Under the pieces are notes generated by a model, which saw only the letters and a program-made list of their open reading frames with translations, had not been told where the DNA came from and ran no database searches. The translations under genes and the position numbers were made by a program. From Tenacibaculum sp. (GTDB taxonomy: Bacteria; Bacteroidota; Bacteroidia; Flavobacteriales; Flavobacteriaceae), in NCBI GenBank assembly GCA_020629275.1, contig JAHDDQ010000002.1:28826-92825 (forward strand): 64,000 nucleotides of DNA. The letters are read 5' to 3'. Positions 52,063-62,810 of this stretch are shown here, one piece after another (within the stretch, counting starts at the first letter, position 1; each line of letters opens with the position of its first letter).

Positions 52063-53697
52063 TTAAAGTCTAAAAATCTTGTGATTTTCAGTGTTACTTC
52101 CACTTTGAATTTGTAGAAAATATAAACCCGATGATAAATAGGGTACTTCTATTAAAACAGTATTGTCGATAACCTCTTTCTCGCCAGAAAGAAGAAGTTT
52201 ACCATCATTATTATATAGTTTAAATACTATTTTTGAAAATCTCTCAATAGCACTTAAATTCAATTTATCAGTAAACGGATTAGGATAAACTAACCATTTT
52301 TTTCTTTCATTAGATTTAATATCAGTGTCTGTACTCAAAATACATCCTTTAGCTATAGAGTGAGAATCTTTAATAATATCAGCGATTTTTACAGCTGTAA
52401 AACTTTTGTTAGTTGTATAATCAAAAAAGGCATGATCAATTATAGAATCAGAAGCACCTAAGAAATCTTGAAGAAGTGTAGTTACAGTCTGACGGTAATC
52501 GTACTGTACAGTTTCCAATTGATAATTGTTATCTGAAGTAGCCTCAGACAAATCTACATTTGTTCCAGAAACTCCTCCATTAACAGGTTTTCCAAATAAA
52601 AACATAGGAGCGATCTCTCCATGATCCGTACCAAGATTTCCATTTTCTTTTGCTTTTCTTCCAAATTCAGAATAGGTAAGCCCAACGACATCGTCGCTTA
52701 ACGATTGCTCATTTAAATCTTTTACAAATGCTTCAATTGCGGTAGATACTTCGTTTAATAAATCATGATGTTTACCCTTAATATCACCATTATCTTGATT
52801 TTGATTATTATGAGTATCAAAACCACCAATACTAACTAAGTAGACTTTGGATTGTAATCCGCCACTGATTAGTTTGGCAACAGTTTTTAGCTGGTTAGAT
52901 AAGTTATTATCTTCATAACTAGTTGCATTTTTACCTTTAGTAAATGCGTCTGAGATAGATTTTGAATATTTGTTTGATGTTTTATTAACATCAATAATAT
53001 AAGCTAATTCAGTGCCAAAATGTGAATTAGGAATATTTGCAGGAGGCTGCCCACCTAATCCATTTATTTCTGTAAAGAATCCGGCAGGATCCTGTCCTGT
53101 AATATTAATAGATAAACCATGCTCTTCGGCTCCGTGAAACCCAAGTTCTGTTTTAGTAGAACCAATTTGAACTCCTAAAGGATACGCTTCTTCTAATTGT
53201 TCAGGATAATATTTTTCCATGAAACGACCAATCCAACCTGAATTTTTACCATTATTCCAACTATTTCCATCGTTTCCGGTTGAGTAGATGTCTTTAGAAG
53301 CGAAATGACTTTTGTTTTGTGAAGGATAACCTACCGATTGAAGAATTCTTAATTCTCCTTCATCGTACAATGATTTAAAACCCGTTAACGCAGGGTGCAA
53401 TCCTAATTGCTGATCATCAGCCAAAGTTTTATCCAATTTGATGAAGCTGCTAGCTCCAGAATTTGGAATCTTAATAGTAGGTCTTAAATTTGCATATACA
53501 TCATAATTGTTAAGTGGAATAGCGGTATTCAAACCATCATTTCCACCAACTAAATTTACTAATACAAGTTTTCTGTTTGAAATATCTCCACAGTCTATCG
53601 ATAAATCAATAGTTTTAAGCAGCGCATTTAGTTCAAAAGGCATCAAGCCTAAGGCAGAAGTAGCTGTCGCTAGTTTTATGAAATTTCGTCTTTTCAT
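52063..53697 (-). CDS. DUF1501 protein with T9SS sorting domain
   Basis: The 544-residue protein has a twin-arginine-like or Sec N-terminus (MKRRNFIKLATATSALGLM), the DUF1501 (sulfatase-like alkaline-phosphatase fold) core (LVGGNDGLNTAIP near 48-61, TDHGEIAPMFLFG near 365-378) and a T9SS sorting domain (YPNPFTDKLNLSA ... SGLYFLQIQSG, about 460-544). Surface-exposed protein in the Bacteroidetes pair with DUF1800, which starts 26 bases upstream. Substrate unknown. Confidence 0.92.
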   Translation of the reverse strand: MKRRNFIKLATATSALGLMPFELNALLKTIDLSIDCGDISNRKLVLVNLVGGNDGLNTAIPLNNYDVYANLRPTIKIPNSGASSFIKLDKTLADDQQLGLHPALTGFKSLYDEGELRILQSVGYPSQNKSHFASKDIYSTGNDGNSWNNGKNSGWIGRFMEKYYPEQLEEAYPLGVQIGSTKTELGFHGAEEHGLSINITGQDPAGFFTEINGLGGQPPANIPNSHFGTELAYIIDVNKTSNKYSKSISDAFTKGKNATSYEDNNLSNQLKTVAKLISGGLQSKVYLVSIGGFDTHNNQNQDNGDIKGKHHDLLNEVSTAIEAFVKDLNEQSLSDDVVGLTYSEFGRKAKENGNLGTDHGEIAPMFLFGKPVNGGVSGTNVDLSEATSDNNYQLETVQYDYRQTVTTLLQDFLGASDSIIDHAFFDYTTNKSFTAVKIADIIKDSHSIAKGCILSTDTDIKSNERKKWLVYPNPFTDKLNLSAIERFSKIVFKLYNNDGKLLLSGEKEVIDNTVLIEVPYLSSGLYFLQIQSGSNTENHKIFRL

Positions 53698-53723
53698 GAG
53701 AGTGATTTTTGGGGATTGTTGAA

Positions 53724-55358
53724 CTATGTTAATTGAAATTCAGGAGCATTAATCATTTGAATAATAAGAGCATCTAGTCGTGATTTAACAACTGTTTCAT
53801 CTCCAGATGCTTCAAATTCAAGCCAAGCATTTGTCCAATAATAGTCAGGGAAGCCTTCAAGTAAGTTTTGAGCAAAATATGCCTTTCTCTCTATACTAAT
53901 TGATTCAGGATATAAATAATCTACCAATTCAGTAATCAGATCTGAGGCAATTGAAGGTTCATTAATATTGTTTTTAATAAAATTAGGAGTGTTTAACTCT
54001 ACCCTAATTTTACCATTATAAAAAATCTTATTTCTACCAGTTATTAAGCTTTCAATAAGCTTGTATCTTGAAAGAACGGTGTTTGAAGAAAACCAATGGC
54101 GATCAAAATCTGGGCTTTGGTAATGCGCAGGATAACCGGCTACCGAATCGGGAGCCCAAAACTTCATACCTGCAGTAGCTAAATAGAAATTGTGAACAAA
54201 ATTAAAGAAAACGTAAAAATCATCAACTGCAGTTTCAGGATTTGGAATTTCTATCTTAAAGAAAGAAGTAAGTTCATTTAATAATTGTAGCGGACTCTTT
54301 ACAATACTTCCTATAATTTCGTCACTATCGTCTGCGTTATCTAAATCATAAAAATGATTCGACAATAAAAGTTTCTTCAGAGTTGGTAAAACTTCATAAT
54401 TATTTGCCCTCAATTCGAAAGCTAAAGGTTTTATAACATTCTGTTCAATGGTAGTATTCCATTCACTTTTTACAAAATAGCGGTATAATTTTCTAACAAA
54501 AGAGACTGCGGTAGCCTCTTTACTAAACACCATTTCAACAAAGTCATCCAACTCTTTAACTACGCCATCCTCTGTATCACTACCTTTTACTACAAAATTA
54601 TCAAAAGCATGACTGAAGGTTTTGTCTTCTTTGGAGTGTGCGTTTATTTTAATTTTTCCTATTGGTAAGTTAGTGTCAGAGTCAATAATATTTCTTTCAT
54701 GTTCAATCTTAATTCCAGAAAAAACTCTTGCCGCCTGTTGGACGTCTTGTTCTGTATAATTTGTATAATCACCACTTCCAATTTGCTCTCCTTTTAAAAT
54801 AGTGAATAATTCTAAAAATTCTCGTGCATAATTTTCGTTAGGATTATTTGCATTATTTTGAGTATTATTTAAATAATCTAACATCGAGTTATCAAAAGTT
54901 ATTTTTTTTGATAACGTTTTTAAATTTCCAAGCGCATAATGCTCTAGTAAACTCATATGATCATAAAAACTAGTAGAAGTTCCAGATCCATTATCTTTTG
55001 AAACAGTAAAAGACGTATGCAGAAAGAACATCATTTTTTGTTTTAATGAGTTTTTATGTAGTGAATTGTACCACCACCAAGAAGTAATAATTCTTCTTTT
55101 TCTAAACTGCCCTTCAAATTCTCGAGGATCTTTTTTTGAAGAGATCCAATAACCATCGGGAGCTGTATCTGGTTTGGGGTCATAAGGCTCTTTCCAGAGG
55201 TCGGGTTCGTCTAAAACAAGCTTATTGAATGCTTGTTCTGGTGTTAAAGCAGCAAATTCTTGCAATAAATCTTTATTGTAATTGAAAGAGGTTCTACGTA
55301 ATAGGTGTTTTGCCCTACGCAAACCTAGGATTTCTGTGTTTTGATCGAGATGAGTCAT
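53724..55358 (-). CDS. DUF1800 protein
   Basis: The 544-residue protein has the DUF1800 blocks AKHLLRRTSFNYN (near 15-27), WWWYNSLHKNSLKQKMMFFLHTSF-like (near 93-112, shown in part), NENYAREFLELFT (near 170) and SPDFDRHWFSSNTVLSRY (near 425). It forms the usual pair with DUF1501. No signal peptide by eye and no sorting domain. Function unknown; both are linked to surface or extracellular enzymes in marine Bacteroidetes. Confidence 0.92.
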   Translation of the reverse strand: MTHLDQNTEILGLRRAKHLLRRTSFNYNKDLLQEFAALTPEQAFNKLVLDEPDLWKEPYDPKPDTAPDGYWISSKKDPREFEGQFRKRRIITSWWWYNSLHKNSLKQKMMFFLHTSFTVSKDNGSGTSTSFYDHMSLLEHYALGNLKTLSKKITFDNSMLDYLNNTQNNANNPNENYAREFLELFTILKGEQIGSGDYTNYTEQDVQQAARVFSGIKIEHERNIIDSDTNLPIGKIKINAHSKEDKTFSHAFDNFVVKGSDTEDGVVKELDDFVEMVFSKEATAVSFVRKLYRYFVKSEWNTTIEQNVIKPLAFELRANNYEVLPTLKKLLLSNHFYDLDNADDSDEIIGSIVKSPLQLLNELTSFFKIEIPNPETAVDDFYVFFNFVHNFYLATAGMKFWAPDSVAGYPAHYQSPDFDRHWFSSNTVLSRYKLIESLITGRNKIFYNGKIRVELNTPNFIKNNINEPSIASDLITELVDYLYPESISIERKAYFAQNLLEGFPDYYWTNAWLEFEASGDETVVKSRLDALIIQMINAPEFQLT

Positions 55359-55651
55359 TTTTTGGGGATTATTTTATTGCGTTATAATTGATAACAGCAT
55401 AAAAAGATTACTCTAAATTTAAAAAATATTTCTATTAAAACGATGAAAGAATGTAAATATTTTATTATAATTTCTATTTTTATTTAAAATAAAATGTATT
55501 GATTATTAGTGTTATATGATTTTTTTGGCTGGTAGTTTTAGTGCAGTTTTTTCTGTTTTTTTTTCAAAAATTAATATCCACGCAATTTCGAGTTAAGACT
55601 CACGTTCTTATCTAAATCTTAAAACATATAACCCCTAAAATCAGTCAAATA
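55359..55651. other. intergenic region
   Basis: About 290 AT-rich bases between divergent genes. A short hairpin GAGT-TAAG-ACTC lies near 55591-55602. No clear promoter box is seen, although two divergent promoters must lie here. Confidence 0.35.
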
Positions 55652-58600
55652 ATGAAACTAATGAATTTTTTTAAAGTAGTATCAATGGTATTGTTACTCT
55701 TTTCATTTAAGCATATTCACGCCCAACGTATTTATGTTTCAAAATCAGGAAGCGACGCCAATCCTGGTACAATAACTAAGCCTTTTAAAACGATAAGTAA
55801 AGCATCATCAATAGCAAAACCAGGAAATACAATTGTTATTGGAGGAGGAACTTATGAGGAAACGATTAAACCTACCAAATCAGGAACCGCAGGTAGCCCC
55901 ATAGTTTATACTTCTAAACAAGGAGAGAAAGTAATTATTTCTGCTATGCAAGCGCTAAGCGGTTGGAGAAAGGATAAAGGAGCTATTTATAAAGTAAAAG
56001 TAAACTGGGATTTAGGTCAAGAAAACTTTATAATGAATGGAAGCACAGCGATGGACCTAGCTAGATGGCCCAATAATACAGACGGAAAACCTTTTACGCT
56101 AAATTCGTTAAGAAACGACGGAGGGAGTAATAAAAATATAGTCAATGGTGCTTACTTAACGTCGTCAAAAATTCCAGGAATTAACTGGAAAGGTGGATCA
56201 GTTTTTTTCTATGGAGATAAACCAGGAGCAGGTTGGATAGCTTGGAAAGCTTTTATTACTTCTAGCTCTTCCGGAAGAGTAAATTTTAAACTAGATAAAA
56301 GCCCTTCATGGATACGTACTTTTCATGCTCCAGCAGATAAAGGTGATTTTTATTTAGAAGGAGTAAAAGGAGCTTTAGATTACCAAAATGAATGGTGGTT
56401 CGATAGCGCAACAAAAGAATTATTTGTACAGTTGCCAGGCGGTGCTGCTCCAAAGAACGGATTGGTTCAAATGAGAAAAAGAAAAATTGCAATCGATTTA
56501 AATAACAGAAGCTACATTCATATTACCAATCTTGCAGTTTTTGGTGGTGCTATAGAATTAAAGAAGAATGCTAACAATAACAAACTTTATGGAGTTTCTT
56601 CATTTTACGGAAATCACACACAAGGAGTTTTCAAAGGATTTAATGCAGGAGCGCCAAGTGTTGAGGTTAATGGAAGAAATAACAGCATCGAAAAATGTGA
56701 AATAGCTTTCAATGCTGCCACTGGAATACGTCTTGGAGGAAATTTGAATGTATTAAAAAACAATTATATACATGATTTCAATTATTTGGGATCTTACGAT
56801 GCACCATTAGTAGCTAGAGGAGGAACTGATAATAAAATTATAGGAAATACTATTTTTAACGGAGGAAGAGATGGAATTAACTATAATGGGAATCGTTGTG
56901 AGATTGCTTATAATGATGTGTATAAGAGTAATTTAATTGCTGATGATTGCGCAACTTTTTATACTGTAGGAGGTCCACAGAATACTGAGATTCACCATAA
57001 CTGGTTTCACGATTCTGCTTCTAGAGGATCAAAGAGAAAAGCAGCTGGAATCTATTTAGATAATGATGCGGAAGCATTTTCTGTGCACCATAACGTAGTT
57101 TGGAATGTAGAGTGGACTGGAGTTCAGATTAACTGGAATGGTAAAAACATTGATATTTTCAATAATACTTTAGTGAAGACTAAAGGAGGTGCTATGGGAG
57201 CTTGGCATAAAGCAGGAACAGCATTTTCTAATGTTAAAGTATGGAATAATATTGCTGATGTTAAAAAGGTAGATGATCCAACAACTCAGGAAGATGAAGG
57301 TACTTTTGAAAGAGATGCAGATAAACAAAATAATATCATTACTAAAGTAGGATTTACAAATTATCAAGGGAATAATTTTACACTTACTTCAAGTTCACCT
57401 GCTGTTGATACTGGTAGAATAATTTCTAAGATAACTGACAATTTTAAAGGTAAAGCACCAGATGCTGGAGCTTACGAATTAGGAGCAAAAAATTGGGTGG
57501 CTGGAATCAATTGGGACCCTTCTTCATCACCAACTGGTCAAGGTTGTTATGGCCTGCCAGGAGAATCTTGTAATGAGACAAATGAAATGATTGCGTTTGT
57601 AAATCCAGTAAAAATTATAGCGCCAAAGAAAGCATATAATTTTGAAGTTAAGTATTCAGCAAAGATAAAAAGAGAAATAGTAGTAGAACTTTGGTCGGCT
57701 ACAAGTTGGTTAGGATCTGGAAGTGTAGTAGTAGATGCTGGATCTAAAACGGCAAATATTACTGTTGATTTAACGACAATTCCAAAAGTAAGGTTATATT
57801 TACACATATCAAGACCTTAGGAAAAACATGGAAAGAAGCTATAGATACAGATCAAGTTGATAACATTGAAGTAAAAGATCAAATTTTTACTGATAGTGTA
57901 AGTTTCAAAGATGCACTTACAACTGTTTTTCAAGCAAATTCATACACGCTTAATGTTAATTATGAAGCATCTCAAGACAGAGAACTTGTACTAGAATTCT
58001 GGTCCTCTAATACTTGGGTAGCTCAAAAAAATGCAATTGTAACCCAAGGGAAAGGAATCAAAACAATAGTAATCGATTTACCAAGTTTACCTGCACCAGG
58101 AAATAATTATGTGTTTAAAACCCATATTAGACCTTTAAATTCGACATGGCAACAAGCTATTGTAAGAGATCAGATAGATGGCGTTGTAGTTAAAGCACTA
58201 CAAAGTCAGGTAGTATCAAATGGTGTTTACGTTATTGAGTCTGTATTGAATAACCAAAGGTTACTTTCAAGAGTTCAAGAAAACCATTCTGCAAGAATGA
58301 TTAATCCAGGTAATTTTGACGATCAAAAATGGCAATTTACTCATCTTTCAAATGATGTTTATGTAATTAAGAATGTGGGAACTAATAGATATTTGGAGGT
58401 TCCTTATGCTAAATGTACAGATGGAGCTAATGTTGCAACATGGACCGATTCAGGAAATCAACATAAACAATGGAAAGTAATAGAAAATGGAAAAGGAATA
58501 TATGGTTTAAAACCAGTGCATTGCCTCAGTAAAGGTTTGGATAGAGCGGCTGGAGCTTTAAATGCTAATGTTCAAGTTTGGGATTATAAAACGACCAATA

Positions 58601-58896
58601 ATAATCAAAAATGGAAGCTAAAACCTTTAACGTCTGCTAGAAAAAGTAGTGTAAAGGTAAGTAAGATTCAAGTTTTCCCTGTTCCTTTTAAAGATATACT
58701 TACGCTGAGAAGTCAGGAAAACTTAAAAGGTTCAAAAATTAGAGTTTTAGATATAAATGGTAGTATTATTCTTTCAAAAAATATTACCTCAGATACCCAG
58801 GAGAAAGATATCCAGTTGGGTCATATCCAATCAGGTGTATATTTCATTGAGATAAAAACCAAGAATGGTGTTAAAGTTAAACAAGTAATAAAGTAA
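55652..58896 (+). pseudogene. T9SS beta-helix polysaccharide-lyase-like protein, frameshifted near 57805
   Basis: The first frame (55652-57820, 722 residues) has a signal peptide, the right-handed beta-helix block SKSGSDANPGTITKPFKTI typical of PL1/PL9-like and DUF1565 proteins, and one copy of a beta-sandwich module (about 640-715) ending in RLYLHISRP and a TAG. In the other frame the sequence continues with no gap from about 57805: HIKTLGKTWKEAID, a second sandwich copy, a ricin-type beta-trefoil (58200-58620; QxW motifs) and a T9SS sorting domain (VFPVPFKDILTLRS ... GVYFIEIKTK). CATATC in place of CATC, a 2-base insertion, would explain the break. It may be a real pseudogene, a phase-variable gene or a sequence error. 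Confidence 0.8.
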
Positions 58897-58904
58897 GTTA
58901 AACA

Positions 58905-58940
58905 AAAATATGCTAGGTTTAGAAACCTAGCATATTTTTT
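58905..58940. terminator. bidirectional terminator
   Basis: A 16-bp stem (58905-58920 with 58923-58938) has A-rich and T-rich sides. It separates the beta-helix gene from rhlE. Confidence 0.85.
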
Positions 58941-58961
58941 ATTTTTAGTAGGTGCTATTTA

Positions 58962-60197
58962 CTAGTACCAACGCTTTTTATTTTTTTTAGAAGCTGTAGA
59001 TTTTCTTCCTTTTTTGTGTTTGCTGATTGTATTGGGCTGTTTCTTATGTTTCGGTTTGGTTAATGGGAATGGATGATCTTCAATAATTTGAATTTTTCTT
59101 TGTAATATTTCCTGAATTAACTTAATATAACTTGTTTCGTCCGCACTACAAAACGAAAATGCAATTCCTGATTTTCCAGCCCTTCCAGTTCGCCCAATCC
59201 TATGGACGTAAGTTTCAGGGATATTCGGTAAGTCAAAATTTATAACAGCATCTACTTTAGTAATGTCAATTCCTCGGGCAGCGACATCGGTAGCTATTAA
59301 AATAGTCGCCTTATTACTTTTGAATGTAGCTATTGCTTCATTTCTTAAAGATTGAGATTTGTCTCCATGAATACTAGTTACCTTGTAACCATTTTTAGAA
59401 AGCGTCTGCTCTAATTTATCAACACCAAATTTTGTTCGTCTAAAAATAATAATTCGTCCATTAATAGTGTTTCTCAATAAGTGTAAACATAAGTCTGTTT
59501 TATTTTTCTTAGGAACATAGTAGAGTAATTGACCGATACTTTTAGAGACGGAGTCGTCAGCGTCTATTTCAATTTTTTCAGGTTTATTTAAAATAGAACT
59601 AGCGAGCACAGTTATTTTTTCAGGCATTGTTGCTGAAAAAAGTAATGTTTGCTTTTTACGAGGACACAAGGCTTCGATCTTTCTTACATCGTTAATAAAG
59701 CCCATGTCCAACATTAAATCTGCTTCATCTAAAACAAAAGTAGTTAAGACAGTTAAATCTATATGACCTTGTATATGTAAATCTATTAATCTACCTGGAG
59801 TAGCAATTAAAATGTCAACTCCTTTGGCTAGTATATCTTTCTGAGGTTCGATAGATACACCACCATAAACAGCTGTAGTTCTTAAATTACTGTATTTACC
59901 ATATTTCTTAAAGTTTTCTTCAATTTGTATGGCTAATTCTCTAGTCGGGCTTACAACTAAGGCCTTGATTTTCTTTGAGCGTTTTTCAGCATCTTGTTTA
60001 TCAAATAATTGATGTAGTATAGGTAAAGCAAAAGCAGCGGTTTTACCAGTTCCAGTTTGTGCTGAAACGATAACATCTTTATTGTCTAGAATTACAGGAA
60101 TAGCTTTTTCCTGAACCAATGTTGGGGTATGGTAACGCTCTTCATTAATTGCTTTCAAGATTGAATTATGTAATGGTAAGTCTGAAAATTGCATCAA
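58962..60197 (-). CDS. rhlE: DEAD-box RNA helicase, RhlE type
   Basis: The 411-residue protein has the Q motif (FSDLPLHNSILKA, near 4-16), motif I AQTGTGKT (near 45), DEAD (near 152), SAT (near 184), motif V and VI (HRIGRTGRAG, near 335) and a short basic tail. Length and order fit RhlE, which helps ribosome assembly and RNA decay. The tail is lysine-rich but short. Downstream terminator is not obvious; the bidirectional one at 58905 is likely used. Confidence 0.93.
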   Translation of the reverse strand: MMQFSDLPLHNSILKAINEERYHTPTLVQEKAIPVILDNKDVIVSAQTGTGKTAAFALPILHQLFDKQDAEKRSKKIKALVVSPTRELAIQIEENFKKYGKYSNLRTTAVYGGVSIEPQKDILAKGVDILIATPGRLIDLHIQGHIDLTVLTTFVLDEADLMLDMGFINDVRKIEALCPRKKQTLLFSATMPEKITVLASSILNKPEKIEIDADDSVSKSIGQLLYYVPKKNKTDLCLHLLRNTINGRIIIFRRTKFGVDKLEQTLSKNGYKVTSIHGDKSQSLRNEAIATFKSNKATILIATDVAARGIDITKVDAVINFDLPNIPETYVHRIGRTGRAGKSGIAFSFCSADETSYIKLIQEILQRKIQIIEDHPFPLTKPKHKKQPNTISKHKKGRKSTASKKNKKRWY

Positions 60198-60275
60198 GTA
60201 TTTTTTTACAAAGGTATACTAAAGAAGAACATTTGTGATTTTTATTTTCTGATTTTTAATTTTTAGAGAGCACAA

Positions 60276-60306
60276 AAAAAGCAATCCTGTAATAGAATTG
60301 CTTTTT
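60276..60306 (-). terminator. terminator of pruA
   Basis: A 10-bp stem (60276-60285 with 60297-60306) with A/T-rich flanks lies 22 bases past the leftward pruA stop. Confidence 0.7.
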
Positions 60307-60327
60307 AGTTTGTAATGTAGAAAAATA

Positions 60328-61953
60328 TTATCCTAAGAAAGGGTAACGATAATCCGTAGGAGTAACGAAAGTTTCTTTAATTAATCTAGGAGAAACCCAA
60401 CGTAATAAATTTTGGGCAGAACCAGCTTTGTCATTAGTTCCAGAAGCTCTAGCACCTCCAAAAGGTTGCTGGCCAACAACAGCACCAGTAGGTTTGTCAT
60501 TAACATAGAAGTTTCCTGCACAGTTTTCTAAAGCTTTTGTTGCTTCAACGATAGCGTATCTATCAGTTGAAAAGATGGCGCCTGTTAAAGCATATTCAGA
60601 AGTAGCATCTACTAATTTTAAAGTATCAGCCCAGTCTTTATCTTCGTATACATAAATTGTAACTACAGGTCCGAATAATTCAGTTTCCATAGTAGTATAC
60701 TTAGGGTTAGTGGTTAAAATAACAGTAGGTTCTATGAAATAACCTTTAGATTTGTCATAGTTTCCACCAGCAATAACTTCAGCATCGCTATCTTCTTTAG
60801 CTTGATCGATATATTTAGCTAATTTATCAAAAGAACCTTCATGGATCACAGCTGTAATAAAATTACTCATATCTTCTGGTGATCCCATTTTGAAAGAAGC
60901 AATATCTTCTTTTACATATTCTAATACTTCATTTGCCATTGATTTTGGTAAATAAACTCTAGAAGCAGCAGAACATTTTTGTCCTTGGAATTCAAAAGCA
61001 CCACGAGAAATTCCTGTAGCAACTTGTTTAGGGTTTGCAGATGGATGGGCAACGATAAAGTCTTTACCACCAGTTTCACCTACAATTTTAGGATATGTTT
61101 TATAGGTGTGAATATTTGTACCTATTTGTTTCCAAAGTTCTTTGAATACAAATGTTGAGCCAGTAAAATGTAATCCCGCAAAATCTGGTGATGCTAAAAC
61201 AACATCTGTGATTTCAACAGGGTCACCATAAATCACATTAATTACACCATCAGGAACACCAGCTTCTTTAAAAATATCAACAATTACCTTTGCTGAGAAG
61301 ATTTGGCTATCAGATGGTTTCCACACAACAGTATTTCCCATCATTGCAGCTGAAGCAGGTAAATTTGCAGCAATTGCAGTAAAATTGAAAGGAGTAATTG
61401 CGTACACAAAACCTTCTAAAGGTCTGTACTCAACTCTATTCCATATACCGTCATCAGAATTTGGTTGTTCGTTGTAAATATCAGACATGTACTCTACGTT
61501 AAAACGTAAGAAATCTATAAGTTCACAAGCAGCATCAATCTCAGCTTGATGTACGGTTTTAGATTGTGCAATCATGGTGGCTGCATTGATTTTTGCACGG
61601 TAAGGACCAGCAATTAATTCAGCAGCTTTTAAAAAGATTGCAGCACGCTGTTCCCAAGGCATTTGAGACCATTCTTTACGAGCCTCTAAAGCAGATTTAA
61701 TAGCTTTTTCAGCATGAGTTTTATCTCCAACATGATAAGTTCCTACAACATGTTTATGATCATGTGGAGGTGTCATGTTTTGGGTGTTTCCAGTTCTAAC
61801 TTCTTCACTACCAATATACATTGGTACGTCTACAGAACCGTTAAAATATGCTTCATATTGTTTTGAAACGTTCTCACGTTCAACAGAACCTGGAGCATAA
61901 CTTTTTACAGTTTCGTTAATAGCAACAGGTACATTAAAAAATCCTTTTCCCAT
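60328..61953 (-). CDS. pruA: L-glutamate gamma-semialdehyde dehydrogenase
   Basis: The start at 61953 (MGKGFFNVPVAINETVKSYAPGS) is typical for the Bacteroidetes enzyme; the longer frame from 62043 adds 30 non-conserved residues. The 541-residue protein is an aldehyde dehydrogenase with the glutamate in VGETGGKD (near 288) and cysteine in FQGQKCSAASR (near 323). It oxidises glutamate semialdehyde to glutamate in proline catabolism. It stands alone with its own terminator. Confidence 0.93.
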   Translation of the reverse strand: MGKGFFNVPVAINETVKSYAPGSVERENVSKQYEAYFNGSVDVPMYIGSEEVRTGNTQNMTPPHDHKHVVGTYHVGDKTHAEKAIKSALEARKEWSQMPWEQRAAIFLKAAELIAGPYRAKINAATMIAQSKTVHQAEIDAACELIDFLRFNVEYMSDIYNEQPNSDDGIWNRVEYRPLEGFVYAITPFNFTAIAANLPASAAMMGNTVVWKPSDSQIFSAKVIVDIFKEAGVPDGVINVIYGDPVEITDVVLASPDFAGLHFTGSTFVFKELWKQIGTNIHTYKTYPKIVGETGGKDFIVAHPSANPKQVATGISRGAFEFQGQKCSAASRVYLPKSMANEVLEYVKEDIASFKMGSPEDMSNFITAVIHEGSFDKLAKYIDQAKEDSDAEVIAGGNYDKSKGYFIEPTVILTTNPKYTTMETELFGPVVTIYVYEDKDWADTLKLVDATSEYALTGAIFSTDRYAIVEATKALENCAGNFYVNDKPTGAVVGQQPFGGARASGTNDKAGSAQNLLRWVSPRLIKETFVTPTDYRYPFLG

Positions 61954-62090
61954 GGTTGTTTGTTTATTGGTTTTAATATGATAATTTTGGCTCACAAATG
62001 TACAACTTTTAAGTGAGCATTTTTGGAACATCCTAAGTTCCATATCTTATAAAACTATTTATTTCTATTACAATTAAATTATAAATACAG

Positions 62091-62810
62091 ATGTGTACTG
62101 TAAGTTTTTTACCATTAGGGAATAATGATTTTATGTTAACATCGAATAGAGATGAAGACCCAGCAAGAAGAACCATTCCACCTCAAAAATATAGTGTAGG
62201 AGATTCTGTATTGATATTTCCAAAAGATGAAGTTGCAGGTGGAACTTGGATAGGTGTAAATAACGCTTGTAGACTTATTTGTTTATTGAACGGAGGTTTT
62301 GAAAATCATGTTCGGAAATCATTTTATAAAAAAAGTAGAGGCGTACTTGTAAAAGAACTTTTGACGGTTAAAGACGCTATTGTAGCTATCGATAATTACG
62401 ACTTAACTAACATAGAGCCTTTTACTATTGTTTTGGTGGATTGGAAGCGTAAGTTGAAAATATATGAATTAGTCTGGACAGGAAATAAAAAATTCTTTAC
62501 CGAACTTGAGGAAAAACCACATATATGGTCGAGTTCAACATTGTATACAGAAGAGACGAAATTGATAAGAAGAAAGTGGTTTGCTAATTGGTTAAAAGAT
62601 CGCATGTCTTTTGATAAAGAGGCAATTCTTAAATTTCATCAAAATGAAAATATTGAGTCACCTGAGGTAGCTCTGAAAATGAAAAGATCTTGCATAGAAA
62701 CGATAAGCACGACGAATGTACTTAAAAAACAAAATATCACGACGATGCTTTATATAGACTATGTTAAAAACCTAGAAAAAGAAGTGTGTCAATTATTTAA
62801 TACATTATAA
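62091..62810 (+). CDS. NRDE (TANGO2-type) family protein
   Basis: The 239-residue protein begins MCTVSFLPLGNNDF and continues with the NRDE motif (LTSNRDEDPARRT, near 15-27) and GGTWIGVN (near 45-52) that define the family. Cys2 could become an N-terminal nucleophile if Met is removed. Function is unresolved. Its stop overlaps the opposite-strand gene by 14 bases. Confidence 0.9.
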   Translation: MCTVSFLPLGNNDFMLTSNRDEDPARRTIPPQKYSVGDSVLIFPKDEVAGGTWIGVNNACRLICLLNGGFENHVRKSFYKKSRGVLVKELLTVKDAIVAIDNYDLTNIEPFTIVLVDWKRKLKIYELVWTGNKKFFTELEEKPHIWSSSTLYTEETKLIRRKWFANWLKDRMSFDKEAILKFHQNENIESPEVALKMKRSCIETISTTNVLKKQNITTMLYIDYVKNLEKEVCQLFNTL

